Assembly (NCBI RefSeq): GCF_003590095.1
Contig: NC_039500.1
Span: forward strand, 2,790,001-2,854,000
Length of the DNA: 64,000 bases
Source of the DNA: Trichoplusia ni
Lineage: Eukaryota > Arthropoda > Insecta > Lepidoptera > Noctuidae
Direction: 5' to 3'
The notes beneath the pieces were generated by a model. The model did not search any database, had not been told where the DNA came from, and saw only the letters and a program-made list of their open reading frames with translations. A program made the position numbers and the translations under genes. Within the stretch, counting starts at the first letter, position 1, and every line of letters starts with the position of its first letter. Positions 46,753-59,345 of this stretch are shown here, piece by piece.

Positions 46753-49700
46753 TTGATGATAAATAGAAAGTGCAGAATATTACGAACCTTGTTTTTTTTA
46801 ACACGTCTTATATTTCTAATAATATTCTTCCAAATAAAAACATTTAAGTCTAATACACATAGCACAAACTAATCTTAGTTAGTCGCCAGATGGCTTCGTC
46901 TAAAACTTTTGAAATGTAAATATTTTATATTTGATGCTTATAAAATTGATCTTCAAATATAATGTCAACATGGCACATCATTCGACTTATTTTTGCCTTT
47001 TTTTTCTAGAAAAGAGCATTCGACAATTCCATTGTATAGTCACAAGGATCTTTATAAAACACCCACATCCCACGACAAAACTACTAACACATTTCCACCG
47101 CTATCGTTTTTCAGTCTCGATAGCACTCGTAACAGAACAGAAGAGAACAGAACAGAACATTTTGCATTACTCGAGGAGCAAAGTGAATACTTATTATATG
47201 TTTGTTTCTAGACTCAGGTGCAAAGTACCGCAGGCAAGGTAGGAATAAATAGCCGTAGAGCGGGAGCTGGGGCTTAGTTTCAGTTGAGATTCAGAAATAA
47301 TGAAAAAACTGACTGCTCAGGTAGTCGAGTGGTTTCAATCTTCGCGAAGGCCGAGTTTGTGTGATGCACAAATGTTTGTCCTAAGTCTGAGCCTCTTTGT
47401 GCGTGTGACTTGAATATTTTTGAAACCCCTGCGAATCAAGTCATTTCAAAAATTTGGAGGCCCAGCAGAGGCAGGACAACTTTCATTTCTGCGTTTGTCA
47501 GTTGTGTCTCAGAATACCGAATCAAGAGAGTAAATAGAACTTTGAAAGAATCACATTGCTTTGGGGTGCGATACTTCACCTTCATACACCCAAATTAATT
47601 CATTAAACTGCAATATCACCATCAGTAAGCCGTAATCCAGTAACAACAAATACTTATCCTTCAAACACATTTTTATTTCAGTAGAATCCATTTCTCGAGT
47701 CCTATCTCCCGGTCCAACCAATAGAAGCGGCCGCACGTGAGTCTTACAAATTGCACCGCACACGGTCAGTAAGTGTTTTCCAAGAAGAAACATCAAGCTT
47801 TATGGAACCCGTGTTTATACGGTTTAACTTATTCTTTATATATTTCTTCTGTTTTGTTTTATGGTTGTTTTGTGTGTATTGTTTGTGTTGATTTCAATAG
47901 TATTTGTTTGTAATTAATGTAATTATTAACTGTTATTATGTATTATGTATCTCTATTACAGCTAATTTGATGGTACCCTAAGTATTGGATCTACTATTAT
48001 TTTTCCCTTATTCCATTTTTCTTTTTCTATCGCAAGTTTCCCAGTGTCTTATATAAGAGTCGATGTCATCACGCCATCTCTCATCATGGTTGATATTCTA
48101 TTTTTAATGTATGAATTCTTTTTTATTAAATCTTAAATGTTGCTGTCTTTATTTGCTTCACCAGAAAATGTTTTAGGTATAATAATAATAATAAACTGCA
48201 TGAAGCAAGTACTATATAGTCGATAACAAGAACTTATGCACTATATGAAGTGAACTATTATCGCAAAGATTCCAATAAAACATCAGAGGATCAGAATGGG
48301 GGACTAATTTAGCCTCATATACAAAGTGCTTTACTTAAAACAAAGTTCCCAAGCACAACACTCCATAAATAACACTTTCATACAAAATGTCTGATGTCGA
48401 AACTCAAGGGGACTTCCGTACCCTTGCAGACAAGAACACCAATACAATGTACACAAGAACTGTTGCCAACTTGCCATTGTTCCATCTAATTTACAAGGCA
48501 TTACTTCATAAACTTTGTGAAGTATGTGAACGGATATTTGCATAACAGAGGGCAGACCATCGAAGCTTTAAAACGCTACAGGAAAATTAAAATGGAGATT
48601 CTCGCTTGGAAATATCTATAAAGGCTTGGGAATTGATTGACGCTTTTTGTCACAGAATTTGATTATTTTCTCGTTTGTGAGGTGTTTCCATCAGATAGTG
48701 TTTTGTATTTAATAAAACAGGTGTGGGAAAGTGCTTTTTTTGGGGAAATTGGTTAATTTGAGCATGTTTTTAAAACTCGATTTATGGTTTATTGTTCAAC
48801 AATGATTTCACTATATATGTATATATATTAGTCAATCGTTACAGAACAACCAAATTCATTTATTATAAAGGTATTTTTGTAAATGGTCGTCAGGATTCAA
48901 TTTAAATTTTAAATCATATAAAACTCTTCGCTCTTAAAAATATTCCTCGCAATTTTCATCCAAAATGAATTTTAGATCAAAATAAACCACGAAAACTTAC
49001 AAAAGAAAGTCCATCTGCTGCACCCCCAACCGTAAAAGCACTGAAGCTGAAAACTCGAAAACACTGCAGCTGTTCAAAATTAATATTCTTTTATAAATAA
49101 CACAAAACAAAATTATTAATTCCAACAATTTGGGAGTTACCCCTACTATCACGCTTTGAAAGAAAATAGTTACAAATGTGGACGAGAGATGGCGCTGTTC
49201 GCCGAGACTGCCGTTTCGCTTCTGCAAGCGATTTCGTTTAAGAATTAGTGCTACGTTTCCAGACTCTTCGGTTCTTCCACGAATGTTTTAAAGTTCGAGA
49301 GTCATTGGGAGTTGTAAAGTAGTTTTTAAGTATATCGCGTATTGCGGCTCGCTTTGTTTCGCCTAATTAATGTGCCTGAAACTGAACTTGCTCGAGTCTT
49401 ACTCTGATACTGTTTTGTTTGTTTGTTTCGTGTTGTTTGAATTGTTTACTGAGTTTCGTTTTGCTATGTTTAATTATGTGTATTCTATTTATCTGTATGT
49501 AGTGTTACTTGTAGTGAGATTGCAGGCAAATAACATCGTTGATATCAGATTCCCCTGTTTTATCACAACGTTCTTCCAAAAAAATATTAGTCTACAGCAA
49601 AAAAAATCCTCTTTATGTTGCAAAAATTTAATAAACTTTTTCTCATTTGGAAAGTTTTAATTTTAAACAAACAAATAATCCCAAAAATTGTATGAAGATG

Positions 49701-51978
49701 GAAACAAGGAATTGAGATTCCAAACATTAAAACTTAAGTACCTAGGTAATTATTTTTCTTATTTAAACATTAATAAATTAAACTTTAAAACTATATTCCC
49801 TTTTAACTTTACCTCCATAATATAAACTGCTCTAGTAAACCAATTTATCCTCAGCAAAGCGTCTTCAAATTAGATTGCTGTTAATTTAAAAAACCCTGGT
49901 CTAAGCGAGGGCTAAATGCATTAGCTGTATTTGATTACTTCTTCTATATTTACTCTTTTATTTAATACTTTAAGTAAATTATGTTAAGGGTGGTTAACAT
50001 GAAGTGGTTAATGGTTTTTAGTTATATTTGGAAATTTTCATATCAATTAAAAAAAATATATCTATTTTTTTTTTCATTTTTCGTTGCTACAGTAAGGACT
50101 TTTCTTCTATTGCTAATTATATTTTTATCCTTTTAAAAGGTAATGGGAGCATTTAGGAATTGAAAAAAAAAATTGTTAGTTTTCTGTTCACCGTTCTAGC
50201 ATCCCATGACAGCATGCATTTTTCTGTCTAACCTTTCTTTCTAATCTCACGTTTTGCCAGATTTAGCTGAATACGTTGCTTTACTTGAAACGTCTTACTA
50301 TACATACACATGTACGTAGCTACGGTAAGTTGAATAGAACCTCGGCAATCTCTAATGGCTCTAACGGTATTGAAACATTTTTGCGTTAGAAGCGAACATC
50401 GGAAAGATTTGCATGTTTATTGCGCTAGTCGTTAGCTCTCCAGGTGACAAACGGGGTAGACTGTGCAGAAGAATACCGAAGGTCTACTTTTAAAAGAAAA
50501 TCGTTTTAAATAATCGCAGTCTTCAACCACATAATGATCCATAGGCAATCCTGATGCTAAGTGCAATCATAACTACGTAAATAATAAGTGAATTTATCAG
50601 AGAATCTTTTTTAATTCGGTATCGTAGCTCTTTAATGTATAATCGATATTTATATCCAGGGCAAATAAAATGATTGATCACCTTTCTACAAACTAAGGGT
50701 AACGAATAATTAAAAGAAAAATGTGAGTCACTTTCGCTGTTTAGAACATGTGCGAATAAATATTCATCTAAGGTAACCACTTGCACAAGTAAATGCGTTC
50801 AAACATCATTGTTGTAATATTTACTATTCATTTTAATCACAATCATAATCGTATCCCCCTACCATCTTTTTATCTTCCAACACATATCTACCAAGCTACA
50901 CAAGCAAGAACACATCCAGAAAACCCATTCACCCAACACCAAAACCAACTTGGCTTACTGCACAATCTTCCCTCGTGTTTACGTCAAAGAATAATGCAAT
51001 TTCTCCACGAGCTTGCTATTAGCAGCTCAATTTGGGATAGAGTTATTTGATATCTAAACGAGAATTACGTTAACCCAAATAGATTGGGGGGATCGAGACC
51101 CTATTAAAAGGTATTTTGGATTGGTTTATACTGATTGGCTTCGTTATACATGGTGCTCTAAAGTTGTGGTTTGAGGTAAACAGATTTAAGAGGTTATGTC
51201 TCCAAGAGAGCGTTAGTGTGTATGCCTAATTTAATATCTGAATCCTGGTAGGATTATAACGATTGGCTTATTTATTTTGGGCGTCTGTCTTGGCTTTAAA
51301 AGGACTTTGGGCTTCTTGTTGAATCAGCCTTACCTATGTTCTAGAAACAATAGTATTCTATTAATTTAAAGACTATACTGTAATAATAAATTTCTTCAAG
51401 ATAGAAAATTGTTTGGTTCTCTCACTTGACGTTTGGACAGCTGATGATAACTTTGAATGGTAACCCAACGTTCAAGTTTCTAAAATTGTTTTATTGGAAG
51501 ACTATGTTGATCCATTCTCTTTATGACAGTTTTAATGCTAATGTAGGTCTCAAGCAACCACGAATAAAAAAATACAAGTTATATTTTTTCGTAACCCGCA
51601 ATTCTTATTTGCCACCCAACCGAATTGCTTTTTTTAGCCTGTCTGAAAGCTCAGTGTCTTGGGTCCGAATCGCACTTGCCCGTCTTTTTATGCAAACTTT
51701 TGAGAACGATTAACATTCATAATTTACCAAAGACAAAGTTTAAAATGTTCACACATACTTTTGCAGTAATTCTAGAGGTCTGAGATCAGACATGAAAACC
51801 AAACCAGTATTTTTCCTTCTAATCCCCTGGACCATTATGTTAGGAACAGACCATGGAGTGACAATTTATGATAATGTCTTTAGAGGAACGTTTACGAGGG
51901 GACTGGGTACTGCAATTCCTTAGTATTAAATATTTTTAAAACGGTGTTTTAGACAAATATAAAACTCCTTATATAAAA
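46753..51978. other. Non-coding
   Basis: It contains one SINE at 47311. A GC-richer patch at 47700-47770 has a CCAAT and a CACGTG motif, but no exon could be shown. The rest is featureless. Confidence 0.5.
47311..47435 (+). mobile_element. tRNA-derived SINE, family C, copy 4
   Basis: Plus-strand copy with GGTAGTCGAGTGGTTTCAAT head and body GTGCGTGTGACTTGAATATT. The middle, including the B-box, is deleted. Confidence 0.6.
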
Positions 51979-52251
51979 CTAGCTGCTGCTCGCGATTTCG
52001 TCCGCGTGGTAAGGAGATATAAGTTAGGAATTTTTGAACGGGAGTCCTCGAAGATGAATAATATCCCCTGTTTTTTCCACATTTTCCATTGTATCTTCGC
52101 TCCTATCAGTCGCAGCGTGACGGTTAATAGCCTAAAGCCTTCCTCGATGAATGGTCTATTCAATACAAAAGATTCTTTCAATTTGGACCAGTAGTTTCTG
52201 AGATTAGGGCTTCAAACAAACAAACTCTTCAGCTTTATATATTAGTATAGA
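51979..52251 (-). mobile_element. Helitron-like non-autonomous element, copy 8
   Basis: Minus-strand copy with CTAG and TC termini both present. The upstream base of the CTAG end and the base after the TC end fit A/T insertion. Confidence 0.74.
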
Positions 52252-52841
52252 TTTGCTGATACCGGCTGTTTCTGTGTGATTTTAAAGATGAGAAGTAAGT
52301 TTTTCTTTTCATTAATACTTTTTTTACTTACAAACATTCTTAATTAAAAACAAGTGTAGCAACCCTAATGGGTTTTGATCAAAACATGAAAATCTACATC
52401 CCATACTATAAGTTACTTAAAATATTATTAGAAACTTAAGCAAGGTAAGTGCTTTGTCGTGTTGAATTAATAAATTAAAGCTAATATCGACTTTGCGACA
52501 CCCCTGTTACCACGCTAATAGGGTTGCTACTTAATCTTTTGAATAAATTAATGCTTTTAGTTGAGGTTCAGGTTATATCTGTGGCAATAGGGTATTTCTG
52601 TTTGATTTGTCTATCTCACAGATTCCCAAAAAAAATTGGGTTCATTTTTTTGAAATCTGTCTTACAAACTAAAAGATTTTTTTCCGAAATGTCCTATTAT
52701 CGTTCATTAAATCGAATAATAAATTATTAAATTTTAAATCATATTAATGATTTCTTCGCAAATAGTATCTAAAATATCAAATATATTTTGATAAATTGCA
52801 TTTTACTGTCAAAAACGAAATAAATTAAAGCAAAAAGATAA

Positions 52842-52913
52842 TTCCCGTACCGGGAATCGAACCCGAGCCTCCTGGGTGAAAGCCAGGTATCCTAGCCACT
52901 AGACCATACGGGA
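52842..52913 (-). tRNA. tRNA-Glu (anticodon TTC)
   Basis: A 72-nt tRNA gene on the minus strand. The acceptor arm is TCCCGTA paired with TACGGGA, with discriminator A. The anticodon loop CTTTCAC gives TTC. Internal A-box (TGGTCTAGTGGC) and B-box (GGTTCGATTCC) promoters are intact. On its own strand a T5 run (A5 at 52832-52836 on the plus strand) follows about 6 nt after the 3' end and fits Pol III termination. It has no intron. It is identical to the copy at 54866-54937 in opposite orientation. Confidence 0.96.
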
Positions 52914-53968
52914 GATGTCAGTTTCGAACTATTTTTAATTCACGATCTAAAATATTGCAACACGATTACAACATTTAATTATAACGACTATAAATTAATT
53001 ATTTATTATGTTGCAATACTTTAAATTATAAGAAGTATTTATGAGTCGTGAAGATAATATTTTATTCAAATTTATCATAGATACTACCTAAAGTTTGCGA
53101 TATAATATGTATGGAGGTCGAGCATTAAAAATACATTATTCAATATATTTATTTATTTTCAATAATTCAAATATTTTATTTATCAGGCTATATCAAAGAT
53201 TAAAAGAATTAAAATAATTTTTAATTAATACATGAATAGAATTGAAAACTTGGCATACATTGAAATGACATTTATTTTCTACAGGTGCCATGATTGACTA
53301 GTCAGTTCCATACATTTGTACCTATATTTGCTTATATAACTATTATATAATGTAACTTGTTTCAATGCTGAAGGTGGAGATTTGAATAAATATCAATTTT
53401 AAGCAACAGTTGTTACGGTCATAAATATGAATGCTGACAAAATTTGCTTTTTTTGCAAATGTGTCTATTCTTAAGCCTATCTGTAGGAATCCCTCAATGT
53501 CCAGATACCAACATCCATTTGACGAGTGCTTTTTTTAATTTTGAGTTTTTTTTCTGTTTTTAAAACGGTAATACCTAGTTTTTAAACTAACATCCTGTAT
53601 AAAAGCAAGCATTTTATTGTTGACGGGCAAAAACAAAGGTATTTTTCCATACCTCACATAATAGGAAGATACCTGCCCTAGTGTGGGATAAATAATCGTA
53701 TAACAATATTATTTAATACAAAAAATTACGAAACTTAATAATCTATCTTACAATTAACGAAGAAATCTTTTAAAGTTCCCCTTTTGAAGGGTGTCCTAGG
53801 TTCCCCAGGGAGGGGGAAACAACAATGGGCCCTAACCCTTCTGTGATGTAATGGTCCCTATTGTTTAGTTCTAGGGGCAATAGATCGATGGGATTGTTAA
53901 GTTGGATTGACATAATGATGATGAAGACTAATTCTGGAAAATACTCGAGAACGACAATCAAAGCCAAC

Positions 53969-54115
53969 TGCACGGATAGCTCAGTGGTATTGGTCATTAC
54001 GCCGAACGTTGAAGTGTGAACGTCGTGTCGATGATTCGATCCCCGGGTCAGATAAGATTTTTTGTGATTTACAAAATTAATGTTTGTTCTGTTTGTGACT
54101 TGAATCTCTGTGAAC
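53969..54115 (+). mobile_element. tRNA-derived SINE, family C-like
   Basis: Plus-strand element with head CGGATAGCTCAGTGGTATTG, B-box-like GATGATTCGATCCCCGG, and a body ending GTGACTTGAATCTCTGTGAA. The head differs from the other family C copies, so it may be a separate subfamily. It lies between the two tRNA-Glu genes. Confidence 0.65.
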
Positions 54116-54492
54116 TACAACGCAAGGGTTGATTTCAATAATGCAGAATTCGTTTAAAAAAAGAAAAAGTTATTCAAAATTGTCTCATTTTTAAATGTTA
54201 CTACGTCGTTTATGTATAATTTTTCTTATAAAAACGACAATTTGAGTCAAACTTCAGTATTCGGCGACATAATCAAAAGAGTAAATACAAATACTTGAGT
54301 GATTTCAGACTGTGCTACACTAGCGCCACAGTTGTGCAATAATCACGTAGTAATTAGTTCTCACACGTCTATAGAAGCGCGATGGCGCCACTGTCGCGTT
54401 TCTCAAGCATCTAATTTGAAGACAAAAAGAGAAAGGTGTTTTTTAAAGCAATAGGATTTATTTATTTTGTCTGAACAACAGCAACATACTGG

Positions 54493-54650
54493 ATGGTTCA
54501 AGACAAGATGAGACGTCACGGCAGGCCCAGAAGAAAATGGCGTGGCAAAATCGCTTCTTTTACGCGAAATTGGCCTTTGTTGCCGATAAATGGAAGGAGG
54601 GAAGGTACGCAATTAGAATGCAGGTATGATACTATAACTAAGCTGGACAA
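54493..54650 (+). pseudogene. LINE C-terminal remnant, RTE-like
   Basis: The frame contains HGRPRRKWRGKIASFTRNWP, close to the conserved GRPRRKWRDD segment of RTE-type LINEs. After this the expected next block (an RREWKE-type motif) appears only in another frame, so there is a frameshift. It is non-functional. Confidence 0.6.
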
Positions 54651-54865
54651 TGGTGATCACATTAGTGTCACTAGTTATTTATACCCTACTACCTAATACT
54701 CGGGCGAAGTGGCGAGTAACAACTAGATAGTTATAAAAGCCTTCAAGGTTAAATTTTATAAAACAGGCATCATATCTTCATCATAATATCTTCTTCTTCA
54801 TATCATCAAGACGATCTTCACGACAAAGTCAATTAAGAAATCAAATTTCATTACATCCTTCAGTA

Positions 54866-54937
54866 TCCCGTATGGTCTAGTGGCTAGGATACCTGGCTTT
54901 CACCCAGGAGGCTCGGGTTCGATTCCCGGTACGGGAA
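54866..54937 (+). tRNA. tRNA-Glu (anticodon TTC)
   Basis: A 72-nt plus-strand gene identical to 52842-52913 across the whole mature tRNA. The cloverleaf stems, TTC anticodon and A and B boxes are all intact. The nearest oligo-T (T4 at 54953-54956) is about 16 nt downstream, a little farther than for the sister gene. No similarity between the two flanks is apparent by eye. Confidence 0.96.
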
Positions 54938-55184
54938 TCCTGCTGCATTGGCTTTTGTTTTGCATTTAGCTATATTTTTGCATTTATTTACATACTCTAG
55001 ATATTTACTAAGTCAAACGTTTAACCCTGAATACTAGGTTGAAAGCAGATGTTATGAGATCTGTATCACGAGATCTGTAGACGTGTCTATAGCCACGTCT
55101 TTAAAATAATGTGTTTTAAGCATTATGTTAAGGTGGTTAATCTTCTGGGTGTGGGACATAAAATCAGGATAAAAACTATCCTAT

Positions 55185-55300
55185 CTTGGTTACAAACCAT
55201 CTGTATATAAAGTTTCATCTAAATCTGTTCAGTGGTTCTTGCGTAAAAGAGGAAAAAAAATCCAGTCATCCATACATACACATTCACGTTTATGGTATTA
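55185..55300 (-). mobile_element. Dispersed repeat, family H, inverted
   Basis: AAAGTTTCATCTAAATCTGTTC is the inverted counterpart of the 8.8-kb copy, followed by CAGTGGTTCTTGCGTAAAAG and a CATACATACACA run. Confidence 0.45.
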
Positions 55301-55739
55301 GGACGAAGTGGGATGACGTTTGTAACTTAATCGTCGTAAACATCAGCTTGCAACCATTCATACTAGAAAAAGCGGTCAAGTTCGAGTTGGATTTGGAAAA
55401 GTGTGAGTCCGAATACATCTACGAAAAACTTTCACATACGGGTCATCTTTCAATGACCGCACCAACTGTTACTACTTAACTCAGTACTCTTACTTTTTTC
55501 AGTTATAGGTCTTGCGAATAGCAGCAGAGATACGTCATCTTTGAACATCGCGGAATGACGGAAATTATAAACATGGGAGCCGTAAGGATTTCATATCTAG
55601 GAGGAAAGTGGATGAAGCAACAAGGAGGAGCAATGATGGGCATATGTACCAGGCTAACTTATTGCCTATGCATATCAGAATGATCAGAAAATTACATATT
55701 AAAACAGTTGCTGGAATAATTCAATCTTTGAAACACTAG

Positions 55740-55845
55740 TTCACATAAATACTTAGACCTTTGTTTAGTCCTAGCTACCGCATTAGGTTAAGTAACCTGT
55801 AATTGTAGATTAGTGTGATAATTAAATAAATAAAATAAATAAGCA
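55740..55845 (+). mobile_element. LINE-like 3' tail with (TAAA)n
   Basis: AAGTAACCTGTAATTGTAGA runs into AATTAAATAAATAAAATAAA, a simple-repeat tail typical of some LINE 3' ends. No coding sequence survives upstream. Confidence 0.4.
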
Positions 55846-58499
55846 TTTCAATTTTCTTGCTATTACAGTTTCATGAGGTCACTCAAAACTTTTTTATGAT
55901 TAGGGTAAATCACATTGTTCTACACATGTAATAAAGATTAACTGAAATTATGTTTATAAAATTGTTAAGGGCCGAATTACAATACAATGTATTGTACAAG
56001 TGCTAAGTATGATACGTCTATTTACTCAGCTTAAAAAACAATGAGGTGGAAATTTGGAATGGGTTTATTCAATCTTGTTTTGTAACAAAGATTTGCTTAA
56101 CAACTATGAATCGTAACAAAAATCTGCTACGGTGGATAGGTAGGCAGATACTAAGCTGAAAATTTTTGAATGTAAAATTATAGTAGAGAGTATCCAGATT
56201 CGCCCACCCATCACCGCTCCCGGAAAAACGGCCTTCAAAACTAAACAGTAGCACGATATTGTTCCGTTTAAAATAAATAGCACAATCAATTCGTAAATTT
56301 ATAATGTTTATAATAAATTTAAGTGTGTCGTGTGTGGTTATCGTGCCAGATAAACAAATATGTGAAGTTGGTGTAAAATAATAACAATGAAATTAAAATA
56401 TGAACTAGGTATTGTTACCAAGTATAGTCAGAAGAATGACCTCCCATCGCTCAAAATAATAACTAACAAGTCACTCTAAAAGTACATATTAATTTATAAT
56501 TTATTTTAATAACACACTATGATTAAACTAGATGGCGTTGTTCATTGACATTCCAATTTTGGATTGCGCTATGGTTTCGTTACATGGTCAAAGGTAATTG
56601 ATTATAACACTGAAAAATAATGGCTTCGTTACATTTTGTACGTTCTTACATTTCAAACAAGGATTTTCACATCAGGAGACAAATCAATACAGACCGAGTC
56701 ACACTAAAAGCTTATGTTTAATTAACGAACTTAAGATCATTTGGTTTGTTCGTAAGCATCTCTCGGAATATTAATGACGCAAGTTGCAATGCAGAGAATG
56801 ATAAATGAGACAGGGGAATCATTGTATTAATTAACTGGGATATCACTTCGCTTGTTATTGGAAGGGGGAAGGCAGAGAGGGGGGTATGGACGTAGGAAGG
56901 TTTTGAGATTAGTTCTTTTTTGGTTACACGTTAAACATGCTCATGGCTCTTGATATGTACTTGTACCATAAGTTTTGTAAGTTGTATAGCAGTTGTGGAA
57001 AAAAGACAACGCACTGTTAGTTGTTGTTTCTTGCTTCCTTGAAGGCTTGCAGCAGCCCCACTTGGCAACTGAATCAGCAATTAATGATTTACTTAGATTT
57101 AGTAAGTCACACGTCATAATAGAAAAGAGTATTTTAGATTGCTATGAGCAGAAAACACAGTACAGAAAATTGTTGAATTTTGAGTGGCTTTGCCTAGCAG
57201 TGGGACCCAGCTTAATATAAAAGAAACTGAAATAATTTAAAACGTAATATTAAGATTCATTTATAATCTTTAATTTAATAACAATCAAACATTTTTACTC
57301 AAACAACCCGAAATCTGGTCTCCATAGAATTCATAATTGTCTGTCAACACACCAAGATGTACAATAACTGTAGACAAACTTCTGTCTAGTTGTCGGTGAG
57401 ACAGCAGGCGACAAAAGTTTGAGAAGTCCCCCCCTCCTACACCCCCCGCAGACACCCCCGGTACATGGTACCAATAATTTAGCGACATCGCTACCCAAAG
57501 TTTGCATCGTATCAACACAAGGTGCGCGATGACGTTTGGTGTGAGTGATGAGCGGTTTATTGAGATTTTTATAACATCTATTCATCAGTAGACGGTGTAT
57601 CTCTTAATAGGAAATATCAGCCTATCAGCAAAACCCTTGAAATACTTTTTCAAAGAAAATTTGGTGGAATTTTCCTAAAAGTAATCGCGTGCCACAATCA
57701 TATTTATTCTATTCATTAATTATTTAGGACTCAATAAATTGATCGTAATACTAATAACTAATTACTACTAATTCTCACAGTGATGAACTTTAAAAAAGTA
57801 AGTATATTTCCGGACGTATAATGGCCGTTACTTTTGTTAATTACCAATACTCAAACTACGCTCAACCATTATCATTTTCAAGATACCATAAACCTTCTTC
57901 CGTTTAAACTCCTCCTTGTCAACACACAACCAACAATTATTAGATTAACATATAAACAGACGCACCTGATATAAAGTTTGTTAAAATTAAATTCTACGAC
58001 CGCTAATTTCGCCAACACACTGTTTTACAGTTTAAGGATTTTTTTTGTAAAAAATGTGTTTTTTTGATAAATAAATAAATAATAATAACTATTAATAACT
58101 CAAATATTCATCTCAACAGCTATGCCGACCGTAACTCAGCCCACCCCCCAAACATTGGTCTCAATCCGGCACGCGTGTCGCTCAGTGTTCAACTTCAACT
58201 GCTCGGGGTGACAACACGACTGAGATTAGCACCCAAGCTTGTTCACAACATTGTCGGCTTTCGATATACTTAGTATTCACATTAGCATATTGCGGTATTT
58301 AGTATTAAACTTCATTATAAGATGATGTTGAAATTTGTTAGTAATTTGCCAGACGGTAATGGACTAAGTAAATTGAGAAGTAGGAGGAATTTGGGACAAA
58401 ATACATTAGGAACGATCAGTGTCAGTAATTTTGTTAGTGTCGTCTTTCTTCACTATATGTTACTGGTGGTTCTGTGTGGCTTAGAGTATTATTGTAGGC

Positions 58500-58585
58500 C
58501 TTAGCGGTGTGCCATGGGAGAGGCCTTTGCCCAGCAGTGGACTGAGATGGTGATGACGCTGATTATGATGATGAGGCCTATATAC
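58500..58585 (+). mobile_element. LINE 3' end remnant
   Basis: GGAGAGGCCTTTGCCCAGCA reads as GEAFAQQW, the last conserved block of RTE-like LINEs, followed by a GATGATGA-type tail. Only about 85 bp remain. Confidence 0.55.
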
Positions 58586-59283
58586 CCTATGTGGCAAAAG
58601 TGACCGACGAAAGCTTGTCTCGTATTAGAGCAGTGAGCTAAATGGTTGATTGAAATTGAGAGCAGATAACTTTGAAACTAATTCTCATTGCACCAAAACT
58701 CAATTTAGATATTCAACACCACATATACAGGCTTTCTTATCCACAAAACCGATATTACCTATGTATAATATACATAACCACTTCTATTATTATATAAACA
58801 GAACACAAACAAAGTTGGACATACGTCTGGACAAATAAGCTAGCGTTCTGCTGTCCCCCGAGAGATTGGTTAGCTCAGGTTAGACAGGCGTCTGCGTGCA
58901 TGTAGACCAAGTTTCATTCACTTTGATAAAGTGATTTATTTTTCATTAAACGATGGTTTTGTAATTGCCAGACTGGTTGACTGCTGTTAACTTTATGCCA
59001 AGAATGAAGTGTGAAAGATGAAACTCTATTAATTGTCGACTGAATCTCTTTGCTGCTATACTTGTTGTTGTCTTTCGCCTTATTTACTTAAAAAGATAAA
59101 TATGGAGTAATGTTTAATACCTACATGAACTAGATGCAAGAATAAAAGTTAATTTTTAAAGGTTATAAGTTTATCCATCACCGCACCAATCGTTGCTCAA
59201 CCTGAATTTTTATGTTCAAAAAATGTGATGAGTGATGGAAATATATCATAAGTGAAAACTTCAACTAGACAACTATCGCGTTA

Positions 59284-59345
59284 TATTCTAGCTTAGGGGA
59301 GGCCTATGCCAGCTGTGAACGTCGGTTGGCTGAATTGATTGAAAC
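59284..59345 (+). mobile_element. LINE 3' end scrap
   Basis: GGGGAGGCCTATGCCAGC resembles the GEAFAQQ-coding end of the LINEs at 31.2 and 58.5 kb, with a small deletion. It has decayed. Confidence 0.4.

Larger units (their letters stand above)
54938..58499. other. Non-coding
   Basis: It holds repeats at 55185 and 55740, and two unassigned GC-richer patches at 57420-57520 (C-rich) and 58130-58260. Confidence 0.5.

Noticed and set aside
52006..52194. ORF of 62 codons with close relatives at 4934-5239 and 42909-43133, considered as a conserved small protein
   Set aside because: The similarity comes from the shared Helitron-like repeat DNA; frames are interrupted in other copies and there is no start or splice context.
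57285..57585. Overlapping minus-strand ORFs across a C-rich patch, considered as a host exon
   Set aside because: Neither frame resembles a known family and no convincing splice sites flank them.
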